From Petaurus breviceps papuanus (taxonomy: Eukaryota; Chordata; Mammalia; Diprotodontia; Petauridae), in the NCBI GenBank assembly GCA_028583685.1, contig JAMXIF010001119.1:991277-1055276 (forward strand): a DNA stretch of 64,000 nt. The letters run 5' to 3'. Of the stretch, positions 30,191 through 39,964 are shown piece by piece. The number at the start of each line of letters is the position of its first letter. Positions within the stretch are counted from its first letter, which is position 1. Under the pieces are notes generated by a model, which saw nothing but the letters and a program-made list of their open reading frames with translations, was not told where the DNA came from and searched no databases. The translations under genes and the position numbers were made by a program.

Positions 30191-30826
30191 TATTTAGAAG
30201 AGACCTATGTTCTCTATGAAAGGTAACCTGCATGACTTTCCCCCATGTCATTTACAAAATTCAGTTTGCATTGATCATAGAAACGAAACAGAAACAAGCT
30301 GGACATCCTGACCTGTTTATTCTTGGCAATGCTGCTATTTGGCTTTAAATTGGATTCATTTAAATCATAAGGATGCATTAAGAACCTACTTTAAGATCCT
30401 TGGGAAGAGGTTTCTTTAAACTTTTGAGGGCATACTATTGTTTAAGAAAAAAGAAATTGAAGTGATGATTCTATATTAAATACAAGTGTTCCAAGAAGAG
30501 CTGACGTGAGCAATATCTGTCAAGGATCAAATAAAATGTTGCGTACATCTGGGTGCTTCTCTATTACCCTGTTCAATCTCTTCAGTTAAGTCATTAGGCT
30601 GTTTCTCTGGTTTTAATCATACATCCCACTACAGGGAATTGGGGGTTTAAAATGCAATTTGTCTGATGTTTTGGGTACTTAACAAAAAAGTTGTTGGAAA
30701 TGCAGTTTTTAATTAAATGAGCCAAAAAATAATAAGAATTTTTTATTTCTGTTAAGTAATCAAAAATGAGATAACTGCAATATGTTTCTATTAAAGGACC
30801 TGTGTATTGAATAGGCATACATATTG
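30191..30826. other. Repeat-free block, candidate conserved non-coding DNA
   Basis: TTTGGCTTTAAATTGGATTC, GGTTTAAAATGCAATTTGTC and TTTTTAATTAAATGAGCC are AT-rich, low in CpG and free of recognised repeats. Functional status is inference only. Confidence 0.3.
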
Positions 30827-30873
30827 GGATGGATGGATGGATGGATGGATGGATGGATGGATGGATGGATGGG
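30827..30873. repeat. (GGAT)n microsatellite
   Basis: About 11 uninterrupted GGAT units. Likely polymorphic. Confidence 0.97.
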
Positions 30874-31059
30874 GTTAAGAGTTTGATATGGCATGGCCAG
30901 AGTTTGATGAGATCTTGGAGGTTACATGCTATGACATGAATACCCTCAATGGGAAAGTTTACTCTTGTGTATTCTAGGTTGGGGCAGAGGGAAGGAATTG
31001 GTTCCTTTCCCTAGCCCTCCCATGAGGCACTGCCTAAGACTCCCTAATGAGCACTATTC

Positions 31060-31270
31060 AATAGAGAAGCAACATGCTACAATGGTAAGAATACAGGTTC
31101 TAGGGTCAGAGAAACTGAGTTTGAATCCGGCTTTTGAATCCTAGTACCTGAGTGGCCTTGGGCAATCAAGTTCCAACCTCCCAAGGATTCAGTTTCCTCA
31201 TCTCTAAATCAAGGAGGAGGAAAACTAGACTAGATGGACTTTCAGGTTCCTCCATGCTCTAGACTTATAA
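31060..31270 (+). mobile_element. MIR-type SINE
   Basis: GCTACAATGGTAAGAATACA, GGTTCTAGGGTCAGAGAAAC, GAGTTTGAATCCGGCTTTTG, TTCAGTTTCCTCATCTCTAA, CTAGATGGACTTTCAGGTTC. Nearly complete. Confidence 0.85.
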
Positions 31271-31552
31271 TATACAAACCATCATGCTAAAAACAGAAGT
31301 TCTAAGGGAAGCTAATTGGTAGATAATTAACAATAACACAAAAAAATGGTTGATGAACTTAGTGAGGATGGAGATACTCCAAGTGTTGTGCTTGCCTCTA
31401 TTAATCTTCTACTAAACTACTTAGAGAAAGGTACTTTATTTTCTAACCTATTTGTAGCTCGACACAGTGCCCACTGTAGGTCTGACCTTGCACACACCCA
31501 AACCAAAGCATCATTTAATCAACTGAAGTGTACAAGCACTGTTCTCTTGCAG
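31271..31552. other. Unrecognised non-coding stretch
   Basis: The 74-codon frame starting at 31346 has no domain and runs into a SINE. It is not accepted as a gene. Confidence 0.4.
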
Positions 31553-31695
31553 TGGCTTCCTCTGGCTTAGTGGTACAGTGATAGATTTGAGAGTCAGAAA
31601 GACATAGGTTCAAATCCTGCTTCCAACACTTACTAGTTTTATTACCAAAAGCAAGACATTTCTCCTTCCAATTCCCTAATTAGTATTACCTACTG
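31553..31695 (+). mobile_element. MIR-derived SINE head
   Basis: GCTTAGTGGTACAGTGATAG, ATTTGAGAGTCAGAAAGACA, TAGGTTCAAATCCTGCTTCC, AACACTTACTAG. Confidence 0.75.
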
Positions 31696-31704
31696 CCCCT
31701 GATC

Positions 31705-31806
31705 TTGGGCAGAGTTTGAGAGATAGTAGAGGATAGAAGGGCCTGGCATGGTAAGGTCCATGGCGTTATGAAGAGTCAGATATGACTAAGCAACTGAAAT
31801 TGTTAT
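31705..31806 (+). mobile_element. RTE (BovB-like) LINE 3' end
   Basis: GAGGATAGAAGGGCCTGGCA, TGGTAAGGTCCATGGCGTTA, TGAAGAGTCAGATATGACTA, AGCAACTGAAATTG is the typical RTE 3' terminus, the same tail that MAR1 SINEs borrow. Here the upstream part (GGCCTGGCATGG...) is longer than in MAR1, so it is either LINE-derived or a different RTE-tailed SINE. Confidence 0.7.
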
Positions 31807-32197
31807 TAGGAACAAATGGGACATACACAAAATGCTTTGGAAACCTTAAAACTCATGGAAATGGAAACTCTTATTATGTTAAATTATTAAATAGATTGGG
31901 GATTATAGTTATTATGGATGCTTCAAGTAGCAAAGACAAAGGGGCACAATAGGGGACTTAGGGGGAAATATGGAGTAGGAAAGGAGAGAGTTACTGCTTT
32001 AGAACCCACAGTAATATTCCTAGGAAACCTCAAGGATTTCATTCAAGTCTGAGTGACAATGCAGTTGAAGCAGCCCAATCAGCCTTAAAAGTCTGAAAAT
32101 ATGAACTAAATCTATGACGTTCTTTCCTAAAATTTTCCCATGACCAAGGCCAGGGTCCCAGGGACATTAGTTGTACATATAGAGTATGGTTTTTAGG
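31807..32197. other. Unrecognised non-coding stretch
   Basis: Nothing recognised. Confidence 0.4.
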
Positions 32198-32370
32198 AAA
32201 ATGTTACTTCCTAGGGGCAGCACCAGCCCCAGAGTCAGGAGGACCTGAGTTCAAATCTGGTCTCAGACACTTAACACAAAAACTAGCCATGTGACCTTGG
32301 GCAAGTCACTTAACCCCAGTTGCCCTACCTGCCCCCTCCAGAAATAAAAAAAAAGAAAAATGTTACTTCC
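32198..32370 (+). mobile_element. MIR-headed SINE with 14-bp TSD and shortened head
   Basis: SINE 32212-32356: TAGGGGCAGCACCAGCCCC, GAGTCAGGAGGACCTGAGTT, GTGACCTTGGGCAAGTCACT, TAACCCCAGTTGCCC, A-rich end. Perfect duplication AAAATGTTACTTCC at 32198-32211 and 32357-32370. Some 20-odd bases normally between GGGGCAG and CACCAGCCCC ('ctaggtggcgcagtggatagag') are missing. Confidence 0.95.
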
Positions 32371-32429
32371 AGTCAGGACCATATCTGAGGCAACTACAGA
32401 TCACCAAACATCTGCACAAAAAGCAATTT

Positions 32430-32688
32430 TGTTATTGTTGAGCTGTTTCAGTCATGTCGGACCCTTTGTGATCCCATTTAGGGTTTTCTTGGCAGAGATA
32501 CTGGAGTGGTTTGACATTTTCTTCTCCAGCTCATCTTACAGATGAGAAAACGGAGATAAACAGGATTAAGTGACTTGCCCAAGGTCACACTGCCAGTATG
32601 TGTCTGAGGCTGAATTTGAATTCAAAAAGAGGAGTCTTCCTGACTTAAGGCCTGGCAACTGTATCCACTGTGCCACCTGATTATCCTA
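32430..32688 (-). mobile_element. MAR1-type SINE, near full length
   Basis: Antisense: GTTATTGTTGAGCTGTTTCA, GTCATGTCGGACCCTTTGTG, AGGGTTTTCTTGGCAGAGAT, TTACAGATGAGAAAACGGAG, CACTGTGCCACCTGATTATC. Confidence 0.92.
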
Positions 32689-32854
32689 TGACAAGAAAAT
32701 AATGTGGTCAAATAGTCAAATACATCTCAAAAGTGGCAAACATGGTTAAGTTGAGATCTGGCCCCAAAGCCAAGTAAACTTGGACTCACACCCATCTGAC
32801 ATATACGCTTTCTTTGATTTTAGGCAAATCACCTGAATTTGCAGTGCTCTAGGT

Positions 32855-33035
32855 CAGAGGTGTCAAACTTAAGACCCATAGGAAAGCTCCAAAGTGCAAC
32901 TTCAACCAGATTAAAAGATAACTGGGAAATATTAGGCAGTGTAAATAAAAATAAAATAAAGCATAGATAATGTTAATTTGTGTTTTTCCTACACATCCCA
33001 CAGAGATCCCTTTCTATATGAATGTGACATCACTG
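32855..33035. mobile_element. hAT-type MITE (CAGAGGTGTCAAACT family)
   Basis: Left end CAGAGGTGTCAAACTT, right end AATGTGACATCACTG (the inverse, with substitutions). The flanking octamers CTCTAGGT and TTCTAGGC agree at 6 of 8 bases, as expected for an old hAT 8-bp duplication. No transposase. Confidence 0.8.
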
Positions 33036-34339
33036 TTCTAGGCAACTCTAAATTATACAGAAGGTCCCAACTTGAATCTGTAGAGGGCGTTTCCTCTGTC
33101 AGGACCTCCTCTTACTAATAAAAATCATAGCTTTAGTCTCTCTTCCTTCCCAGAAGCATAAAATATTTTGGTGGTTTATGGATCTCATTCACCTTTTGTA
33201 TCAGCCTTTCTGGTATCATGAAGCCTGCTTTCAGAAAAGGAAGGAAAGTCATCATTTTTTTAGGTCTAAGATTGTCAAAAAGGTTTTGAAACAGCCTGAC
33301 AATGCATAAGATGCTTATAAACATAAAAGAAAACTGGCTAGATCCAAGAACAAAACCAGTGGAGGTAAAGTCAAATTAATTACTCGGTAATATGGGGAAA
33401 TTCCAGGTCTCTGCAATATGGTGGAAGAGAAGAAGCAGCCACTCTGCTGCTGTTTTCCCTGTGAGTTTCTATGTTTCCAACTCTAGTTTCTCTTCATGGA
33501 CACCCATCTTGGAAGGATACAGTATGGAGATGGTGAGAGAGAAAGCTGTATGTTGGGTGCAGTCAGTCAAGATCGGTTAGAATTATAAGGATGGCACTTC
33601 TATAAAGATGATAGTCCAAGCCTTTCTAAATGAGAGTATAGGAAGATTTGTGTGATAAGTAAGTATAAAAAATTCGATTTAAAGGTAGAAAGTCAACGAT
33701 GCACCAAGGTCGGGAACTGAGCACTCAAAGATGCTCAATTTGTTTTCCCCAGAACTTGTAGATCAATATATAGATGTAAGGGTATGTATGCTCAAGCACC
33801 AGTAGGCAACTGTGGTCTCAAAATCTGCTAGATTATCAGCAGCTATTTCATCCAAAGCATCATTTGAAATGATAGGAAAGGAAGGCACATTCAGAGTAGA
33901 CAAGAGCTAACCTAGGCCCAAAGAATGAGAACATCCCACTCCCCTCATACTCTCCTTTTCCTTGGGGTGATCAATGTTTAATTCCTTTCTTGGGGGAGTT
34001 TCCAGATAGGTAAAGGGCATCAGCATCTAACACAAGGCTGGAGATGATTTCAAAGTAGCTTTCGATGCACTGGAGAAAATGTAAATAGATTGTAAAATAA
34101 AACCGGCAAAACTACATTAGCCTCCAGCAAATCCCATATGTCAAGTTTTCATTAGAAATCAACTGTTTTCTTTGTTCACACGGACCCTAACCATATAAAA
34201 CAAATATTCAGCTAAAATCTGCATTTTCTATTTTGCCCAAATATTTCATGTTGAGGTAATACAGCTTCAGACAATATTTTAAAACTCTTGGCTTGTTTTG
34301 TGGGGTTTGTTGAAGTTTCCCCAAAGTTTTCTTTTCTTT
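33036..34339. other. Unrecognised, apparently unique stretch
   Basis: 1.3 kb without recognised repeats. The last 300 bases (ACCGGCAAAACTACATTAGC, AAATATTTCATGTTGAGGTA) look like the kind of AT-rich unique sequence that is often conserved, but that is a guess. Confidence 0.4.
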
Positions 34340-34945
34340 CTTCTTTTCTTTTTTCTCAATCATGTGTAAAAACATTCATTCTTTAAAGTTTTGAGTATTA
34401 AATTCTCTCCTTCCTTCTACCTCTTCTCCCCCCTCCTTGAGAAGGCAAACAATATGATATAGATTATACATATTAATATTTCTCCAATTGTTTTGCACTG
34501 ACTTTATTCATATAAAAATGTTTATTAATTGTATTCATATAGCTCCTGGATTTGTATTGATAGGTAGAATCCCAAGTATTTTATATTGTCTAGTTATTTT
34601 AAATGGAATTTCTCATACTATCTCTTCCTACTGGACTTTGTTGGTATCATATAGGAATGCTGATAATTTATGTGGGTTTACTTTACTTCCTGCAACTTTG
34701 CTGAAGTTGTTAACTAGCTAGTTTTTTAGTTGATTCTCTAGGATTCTCTAAGTATACCAGCATATCATCTACAAAAATGAAAGCTTTGTTTCCTCACTTC
34801 CTATTTTAATTCCTTCCATTTCTTTTTCTTCTCTTATGATAAATCTAGCTATTGAATAATAGTGGTAATGATGGGTATCCTTACTTCACTCCTGATTTAT
34901 TGGGAAGGCTTCTAGCTTATCCCCATCACCAGTTTTCTTTTCAAT
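34340..34945 (-). mobile_element. Marsupial L1, 3' end joined to RT region
   Basis: On the minus strand the RT part (34480-34940) reads ...F-I-F-V-D-D-M-L-V-Y-L-E-N-P-R-E-S-T-K, where F-V-D-D (codons at about 34765-34776) corresponds to the FADD catalytic motif of L1 ORF2. It then jumps to the 3' UTR (34340-34475: reversed TAAAGTTTTGAGTATTAAAT, CCTCCTTGAGAAGGCAAACA, GATATAGATTATACAT) with the A-rich end at the left. Some 1.5 kb of ORF2 that should lie between is missing. The copy is dead. Confidence 0.85.
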
Positions 34946-35314
34946 ATAAATGGTTTCTAACCAATCATTTCCATTTAACAAAGAAAGGTCAGCAAGGAAA
35001 GTGATCAATTTTACAAAAGGGAATCAAACAGCAGGGGTCCTTCTTTATTGAAAATCAAATACTGGCACATACACATAGTGAATAGACATAACTCCAAAAC
35101 ACAATGCAGCCAATCAATACAACATCCTCAATATGCTGGTAGCTGTGTTCAAGTATAGCCCTCTAATATTAGCTCCAATCAACATGTTGGATTTTCCCAA
35201 ATCAACAAACATTTACTAGGTACCTAATATTCCAAAGCATATGCTTAATATTGGGTAGTAATCTCCTGGAAATCCCTTCACATGGAGATATATTTTTCAA
35301 TTCTTCACAAGTGG
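34946..35314. other. Unrecognised non-coding stretch
   Basis: Nothing recognised. Confidence 0.4.
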
Positions 35315-35505
35315 CATAGTGGAATGACCCTGTGCTTGGGAAAGGGTGGGGGGAGGGTGTTCAAACCCAGTTCTATTGTGTTACTGTAGCCAAGTCATTT
35401 CTTTTTCTGAGTATTCCTTTCTACCTCTGTAAAATGGGGATAATAATACTTCTACTACATACCTAAAGGAAGAAAGTACTTTGTCAAATGTGTAGTGTTA
35501 CAAAA
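35315..35505 (+). mobile_element. MIR-derived SINE
   Basis: AAGTGGCATAGTGGAATGAC, GTTCAAACCCAGTTCTATTG, TACCTCTGTAAAATGGGGAT, AATAATACTTCTACTACATA, AAAGTACTTTGTCAAATGTG. Confidence 0.75.
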
Positions 35506-35949
35506 AAAAGTGCTTTTCTTATTAGGATTTTATGAGTACATATTCTCAGTCACAAAGCACAAAGACACAATGAATGAATGGCAATTGATGTGCTGAGTTC
35601 GATCACTCAAAATAAACCCTTTCCTTGCAACTTGTTAGGAAAGTCTGAGCCACTCTGTTTAACTTATACCTATTTTTTTTACCTCTCACTCCCCTTAACA
35701 CTACGTAATGAGGTAACTTAGCTTCTCTATTCCATTGTGGGTTTTAGAGCTAGTTAATAGTTGATTAACTGAGCTAATGTTGAGGATCAAGGACAGTTTA
35801 CCCAAAAGAAATATTACTATTCTACCAAACTAGAGTAGATGCAGGGAGGGAAATTATCCCAGAACTAAAGGTGCAAAATGACCAAAAAGTCAGAGCTACA
35901 TAAAGGTCTAAAGAGGGTGGCAGAGGAGAAAAAAACATAATTATATTTA
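35506..35949. other. Unrecognised non-coding stretch
   Basis: Nothing recognised. Confidence 0.4.
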
Positions 35950-36330
35950 ACATTCATTTATTCAACTAACATTTCTAAAGGATTTACACTGTGCTAAAAA
36001 ATTGATGTAAAAAGATATGATTGATAGGGCATTGTACTTGTAATCAAAAATATCTGAGTTCAAATCATGCCTCAGATCTTTACTGGATGCTTGCCACTGG
36101 GCAATTCACTTAACCTCTCTGTGCCTCAGTTTGTACATGTGTAAGATGAGAGGTTTGAACTTGTTGGTGCCTAAGGACCCTCCTCACTCTAAATCTATGG
36201 TCCTTGGAACCTATGATCTTGCAAGCCAAGGAGCTTACATTCAGTTAAGGGGCCAGTACAAGTATATACAAAATGGCAAATGATGTTGAAAATGAAGTAG
36301 GCAAAGACAAGATCCACACAAAATGCACTA
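35950..36330 (-). mobile_element. L2-type LINE 3' end split by a MIR-type SINE
   Basis: TTCATTTATTCAACTAACAT and TTTACACTGTGCTAAAAAAT (35950-36010) continue at 36205-36330 as CTATGATCTTGCAAGCCAAG and GAGCTTACATTCAGTTAAGG, the next section of a reversed L2 3' end. Confidence 0.65.
36012..36205 (+). mobile_element. MIR-type SINE nested in L2
   Basis: GATTGATAGGGCATTGTACT, GAGTTCAAATCATGCCTCAG, GGCAATTCACTTAACCTCTC, TGTGCCTCAGTTTGTACATG, CACTCTAAATCTATGGTCC. Confidence 0.85.
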
Positions 36331-36340
36331 TTTGTTATAT

Positions 36341-36586
36341 TGTTGTTCAGCCAATTTAGTTGTATCTGACTCTTCACGAACCCAATTGGGGTTTTCTTGG
36401 CAAAGATATTGGAGTTGTTTGCCATTTTCTTCTCCAATCCATTTTATGGATGAGGAAACTGATGCAAACAGGGTTAAGTGACTAGCCAAGGGTCACACAG
36501 CTAGTGTCTGAGGCCATGAATTTAGGAAGATGAGTCTTCCCTGTCTTCAGGTCCAGCACTTTATCCATAGTGCCACATAGATGCCC
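36341..36586 (-). mobile_element. MAR1-type SINE, near full length
   Basis: Antisense: ATTGTTGTTCAGCCAATTTA, GTATCTGACTCTTCACGAAC, GGGGTTTTCTTGGCAAAGAT, GGATGAGGAAACTGATGCAA, AGTGCCACATAGATGCCCC. TTGTTATATTGTTGTTC marks its tail. Confidence 0.92.
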
Positions 36587-36784
36587 CAAAGGGTAGTATA
36601 GTGAACCAAATTTAGTTAAAATCAATTTAATCCTTCAAAAGTCACTATAAAATATGCCAGCATAAAAGCATAGAATGCTCAGTGTTCAGGTTCACTTCCT
36701 TCAGTCAGAGATCTGAGACATCTATCCTTCTAGTTCTAAGACAATGAATAGGTTTCATGCTGTTGTGATCTAATAATCTACCAA

Positions 36785-36910
36785 AAGTGAACATAGCATC
36801 GCGTCTAAAACCAGAGGTCTTGGGTTCAGAGCTTGTCTCTGATTTACCTCATTGGGCCTCAGTTTCCTCAAGGTAAAATTAGGAACTGGAACTACATAGT
36901 TTCTTACACA
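36785..36910 (+). mobile_element. MIR fragment with internal deletion
   Basis: AGAGGTCTTGGGTTCAGAGC, ATTGGGCCTCAGTTTCCTCA, TAAAATTAGGAACTGGAACT. The 'gcaagtcacttaacct' core is gone. Confidence 0.55.
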
Positions 36911-37442
36911 TGAAGCTAAGATAATTTTCATATACAGAGAACTTTCATATGCATTAAGACACTGGAACTGGGTGACAGTGAGAAGAGAACATGAAAACAT
37001 TAACTAGACTAATGGCTCTCCTAGGAAATGTAGTATTTATAACCTGGAGCTGTGGGTGGTGGGAATGATGTTTACAGTATCATGGGGGGAGGGGTGGGCG
37101 GGAAGACAGTGTGCTTGTCAGAGAAAACATGAGATGATGATTCAAAATAGGATGTTTGAAGTTCTCACTGCACTTGTTATAGTAAGCATCTAATAAATGC
37201 TGGTTGAATTATGCCTGAAGAGTTCAGCACAGAGGTGATGATGCCTCAATGACATCCAAGCCTTATGATGCCTGCTCATTGGCCAAAGTAGTGGAAATCT
37301 GTCATTCTCTCCCTTCCCTCTGAAACACATAGAGAAATTTAGAAACTACTTAGATATTTACCTAAGACCAGGTACAATGAACCAACTATTTTCTCTTTTA
37401 GTCAATTATGGGTGATAATTAAGTGCTCATGTTGGATTTGAT
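36911..37442. other. Unrecognised stretch, L2 scrap
   Basis: GTAAGCATCTAATAAATGCT followed by GGTTGAATTATG (about 37182-37212) is an L2 3' terminus on the plus strand. The remainder is unrecognised. Confidence 0.45.
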
Positions 37443-37637
37443 GAGGGATTCTTAATCTGGGGTCCATGGACTTCAGTGACTCTGTGAATGCAGGGACTCT
37501 GTGAAACCTTTGTTTTCATTAGTCTCTTTCTAAACTTGAACATTTCGTCCAATTATTTAAAAATATTATTCTGGGATCCAGAGATTCCACCAGACTGCCA
37601 AGGGGGTCCATGACACAAAAAAGATTAAGAACACTAG
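37443..37637. mobile_element. hAT-type MITE (TTCTTAATCTGGGGTCCATG family)
   Basis: Left arm GAGGGATTCTTAATCTGGGG, TCCATGGACTTCAG; right arm CAAGGGGGTCCATGACACAA, AAAAGATTAAGAACACTAG. The arms are inverted copies around TTCTTAATCT and GGGGTCCATG. The interior has AAATATTATTCTGGGATCCA. The right half matches 3470-3577. Confidence 0.75.
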
Positions 37638-37784
37638 ATTAAGTAAATTCACTTAATTAGATTAATTCATTAATTCATTCAACAAATATCTGCTAAATAT
37701 GCAAAAATGAACTTTATTAAATGTACAATAGAGACAACCAGGCCACTCCTGACTGCTATAAAGGCCTTACAAACAAACTTGAGA

Positions 37785-37892
37785 GTTACCTAGAGTAGTA
37801 GATAGAAAGCTGTCCTTGAAGTCAGGAATACCTGGGTTCAAGCCCTCCATTGCCACATTTTGGCTTTGGGACCCTGGGCAAGTCACTTAATC
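37785..37892 (+). mobile_element. MIR-derived SINE, 5' half
   Basis: GTAGATAGAAAGCTGTCCTT, GAAGTCAGGAATACCTGGGT, CTGGGCAAGTCACTTAATCT. It grades into a CTGT repeat that grew from its 'ctctctctgtg' segment. Confidence 0.75.
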
Positions 37893-37941
37893 TCTCTCTG
37901 TCTGTGTCTGTCTCTGTGTCTGTGTCTGTCTCTCTGTCTCT
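37891..37941. repeat. (CTGT/CT)n tract
   Basis: TCTCTCTGTCTGTGTCTGTC-type units directly after the SINE core. The minus-strand open frame over it (D-T-E-T repeats) is an artefact. Confidence 0.9.
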
Positions 37942-38469
37942 TCCCTGCCTTACCCCTTCCATGGGATTCTCTAAGACTTGAAATTGCAGAAAATGTTTAA
38001 TCTCTATGAGCAGTGGGGTTTCTTCACCAAGACTTCTCGTTAGAACTGAAATCACAGGCACAGCCCCCAAAACAAACAAAAGAACATACAAACTCATTAT
38101 GAATTTAAATCTGTGGTGACTTTGTCATTATATTGTAAAAAGAGAAGATACTGGCTCATAAATATTTGAAACCCAAATCATAATTATGTTCATAGTTTTC
38201 TGTGTCTTTTAGAGTGCCAAAGTACTCGATTGTTTTAGGGACAGAAAATTCCATGTTTACAACTTAGTTTGGTCATAACATTTTTGGTTTGCCATATTGG
38301 TAAAGATCCGAGACAGGAAGAAAAGCAAAACGTAAGAGTATTTTCCTACATTTTTGTAGAAAAAAAGTTCTCAATTGGGGGGGGGGGGGGGGAGAGGGAA
38401 TATGATTTTGATTTCTCTCTTTATAATTATTTTCATTTCATTTTTTAGGTCTTTCCATTTTTATTCAAG
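37942..38469. other. Unrecognised stretch with G15 run
   Basis: A run of about 15 G lies near 38378-38392. Otherwise nothing recognised. Confidence 0.4.
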
Positions 38470-38760
38470 AGACAAAGCTCTGGGACTTGGAGTTAGGAAA
38501 ACCTGAATTCATATCTCGTATCGGAAACTTGATAGCTGTGTGACTCTGGGTAAGTTACTAAATCTTTGTCAGTCCTAGTCTGGTCATCTATAAAATGGAA
38601 CTAATAACAGTGCCTATCTTGACATGACAGTTGTAAGGATTAAACATATATGTATATATATATATATGTAAAACACTTTGCAAATTTTAAAGTGCTATAT
38701 AAATGCTGTTATTAATAAAATGCTATATAAATACTGTATATAAGTGCTTTTATTATTAGA
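38470..38760 (+). mobile_element. MIR-derived SINE (long form)
   Basis: AAGCTCTGGGACTTGGAGTT, GATAGCTGTGTGACTCTGGG, CTATAAAATGGAACTAATAA, GTTGTAAGGATTAAACATAT, a TATATA expansion (38647-38668), AAACACTTTGCAAATTTTAA, AGTGCTATATAAATGCTGTT. The last piece, GCTATATAAATGCTGT, is duplicated once more. Confidence 0.85.
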
Positions 38761-38881
38761 AACTTGTAGGACTACAATTGGTGTAAGGAGTAAGGTGTGG
38801 TTAAGGGCATAGGATGATCAGTGGAGGAATGTCTTTAGTTTTAATGATGATATACTAACATCATTGTCATCTCTGTCTTTG

Positions 38882-38920
<39 letters not shown>

Positions 38921-39964
38921 CATGTATATTGAGTTTTAAGGAAATAAACTGGAATGTTTGAATCTGTCCAAAAGACATGGAATAGAGGCTCCACAGTTCT
39001 CTATGACCTGAACCACAAGACTGGTGATCAACAGTACTCTCCTAAATACAACATTCAAGAATTCTCATCCAATTTGTAGGAGCCACACTTTTCCCAACAA
39101 AAGCTTGACTATGAAAAAAAAAATTCAACCTCTGAATATCATCATTTTTTCAAATGTTTCTCTCTCTTGCCTAACATTTTTTTAATTTAAAAAATGCCAT
39201 CTTTTATAAATGAAGGTGAGGTTACTGACCTACTATCAGCAGGAATTGGACTTTGATTTATTTTTCTAGATGTGTAGATGGCTTTATACTGATCCATACT
39301 CTCTTTCCTGGATCCCCATGCCACCATCAGCATATTTTTGCAAGATAAACTAGGATCTGGAACAGTCTATGGGTCAGAAACAGAATTAAACTGCAAACTC
39401 AGTGGTCTACATCCGAATCCCAGCCATCTCTTGGGTCTTATTAGCACTATTCCATTACGCTGGGAACAAAGTGGCTACAGCCTCAATTCAACTAATCAGA
39501 GCCACAATCCAACAAAGCCCTGGAAGTCAAGGCTTATTGAATGGATCACCACCTCTTTCAAAGTAATACTCACATCAGCCATACAGTTCCTTAGTGGTGT
39601 TGCAAATCTAGTCTTTTAGAGTTTGCTCTTTGCAGGTCTTTTCATTTCCTTCCAGAGGTCTTTCTGTCCTGGTCAGAATTGTAACAAGGATAACACACTG
39701 AAGCTTTGCCCAAGGACACAGAAATGTACAAGGTACAAAAAATACACTTGTGATCCTTCAACAATTGACACAACTACTTTAACTAGTACTTAGTTAACAA
39801 ATATAAGTAGTTAAAATGGGAAGCTTCCAGAGCTTCCTAAGTGGCAGCCACATTCCGGGGAGATCCTTCTCAGTCTAGCTCCATGAACCCTTCTGTTACT
39901 TCCTGTGCTGGGGTGTATCTCCTTTTCCCATTAGCCAGTCCCTGAAGCTGAGATACAACACAGC
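38761..39964. other. Mostly unrecognised, with (TCA)n at 38880-38921
   Basis: The TCA trinucleotide array has about 13 units. The 93-codon frame at 39338-39619 has no recognisable domain, start context or neighbours that would make it a gene. Confidence 0.45.

Noticed and set aside
38880-38921. TCA array as a CRISPR-like or coding repeat
   Set aside because: A plain trinucleotide microsatellite without spacers.
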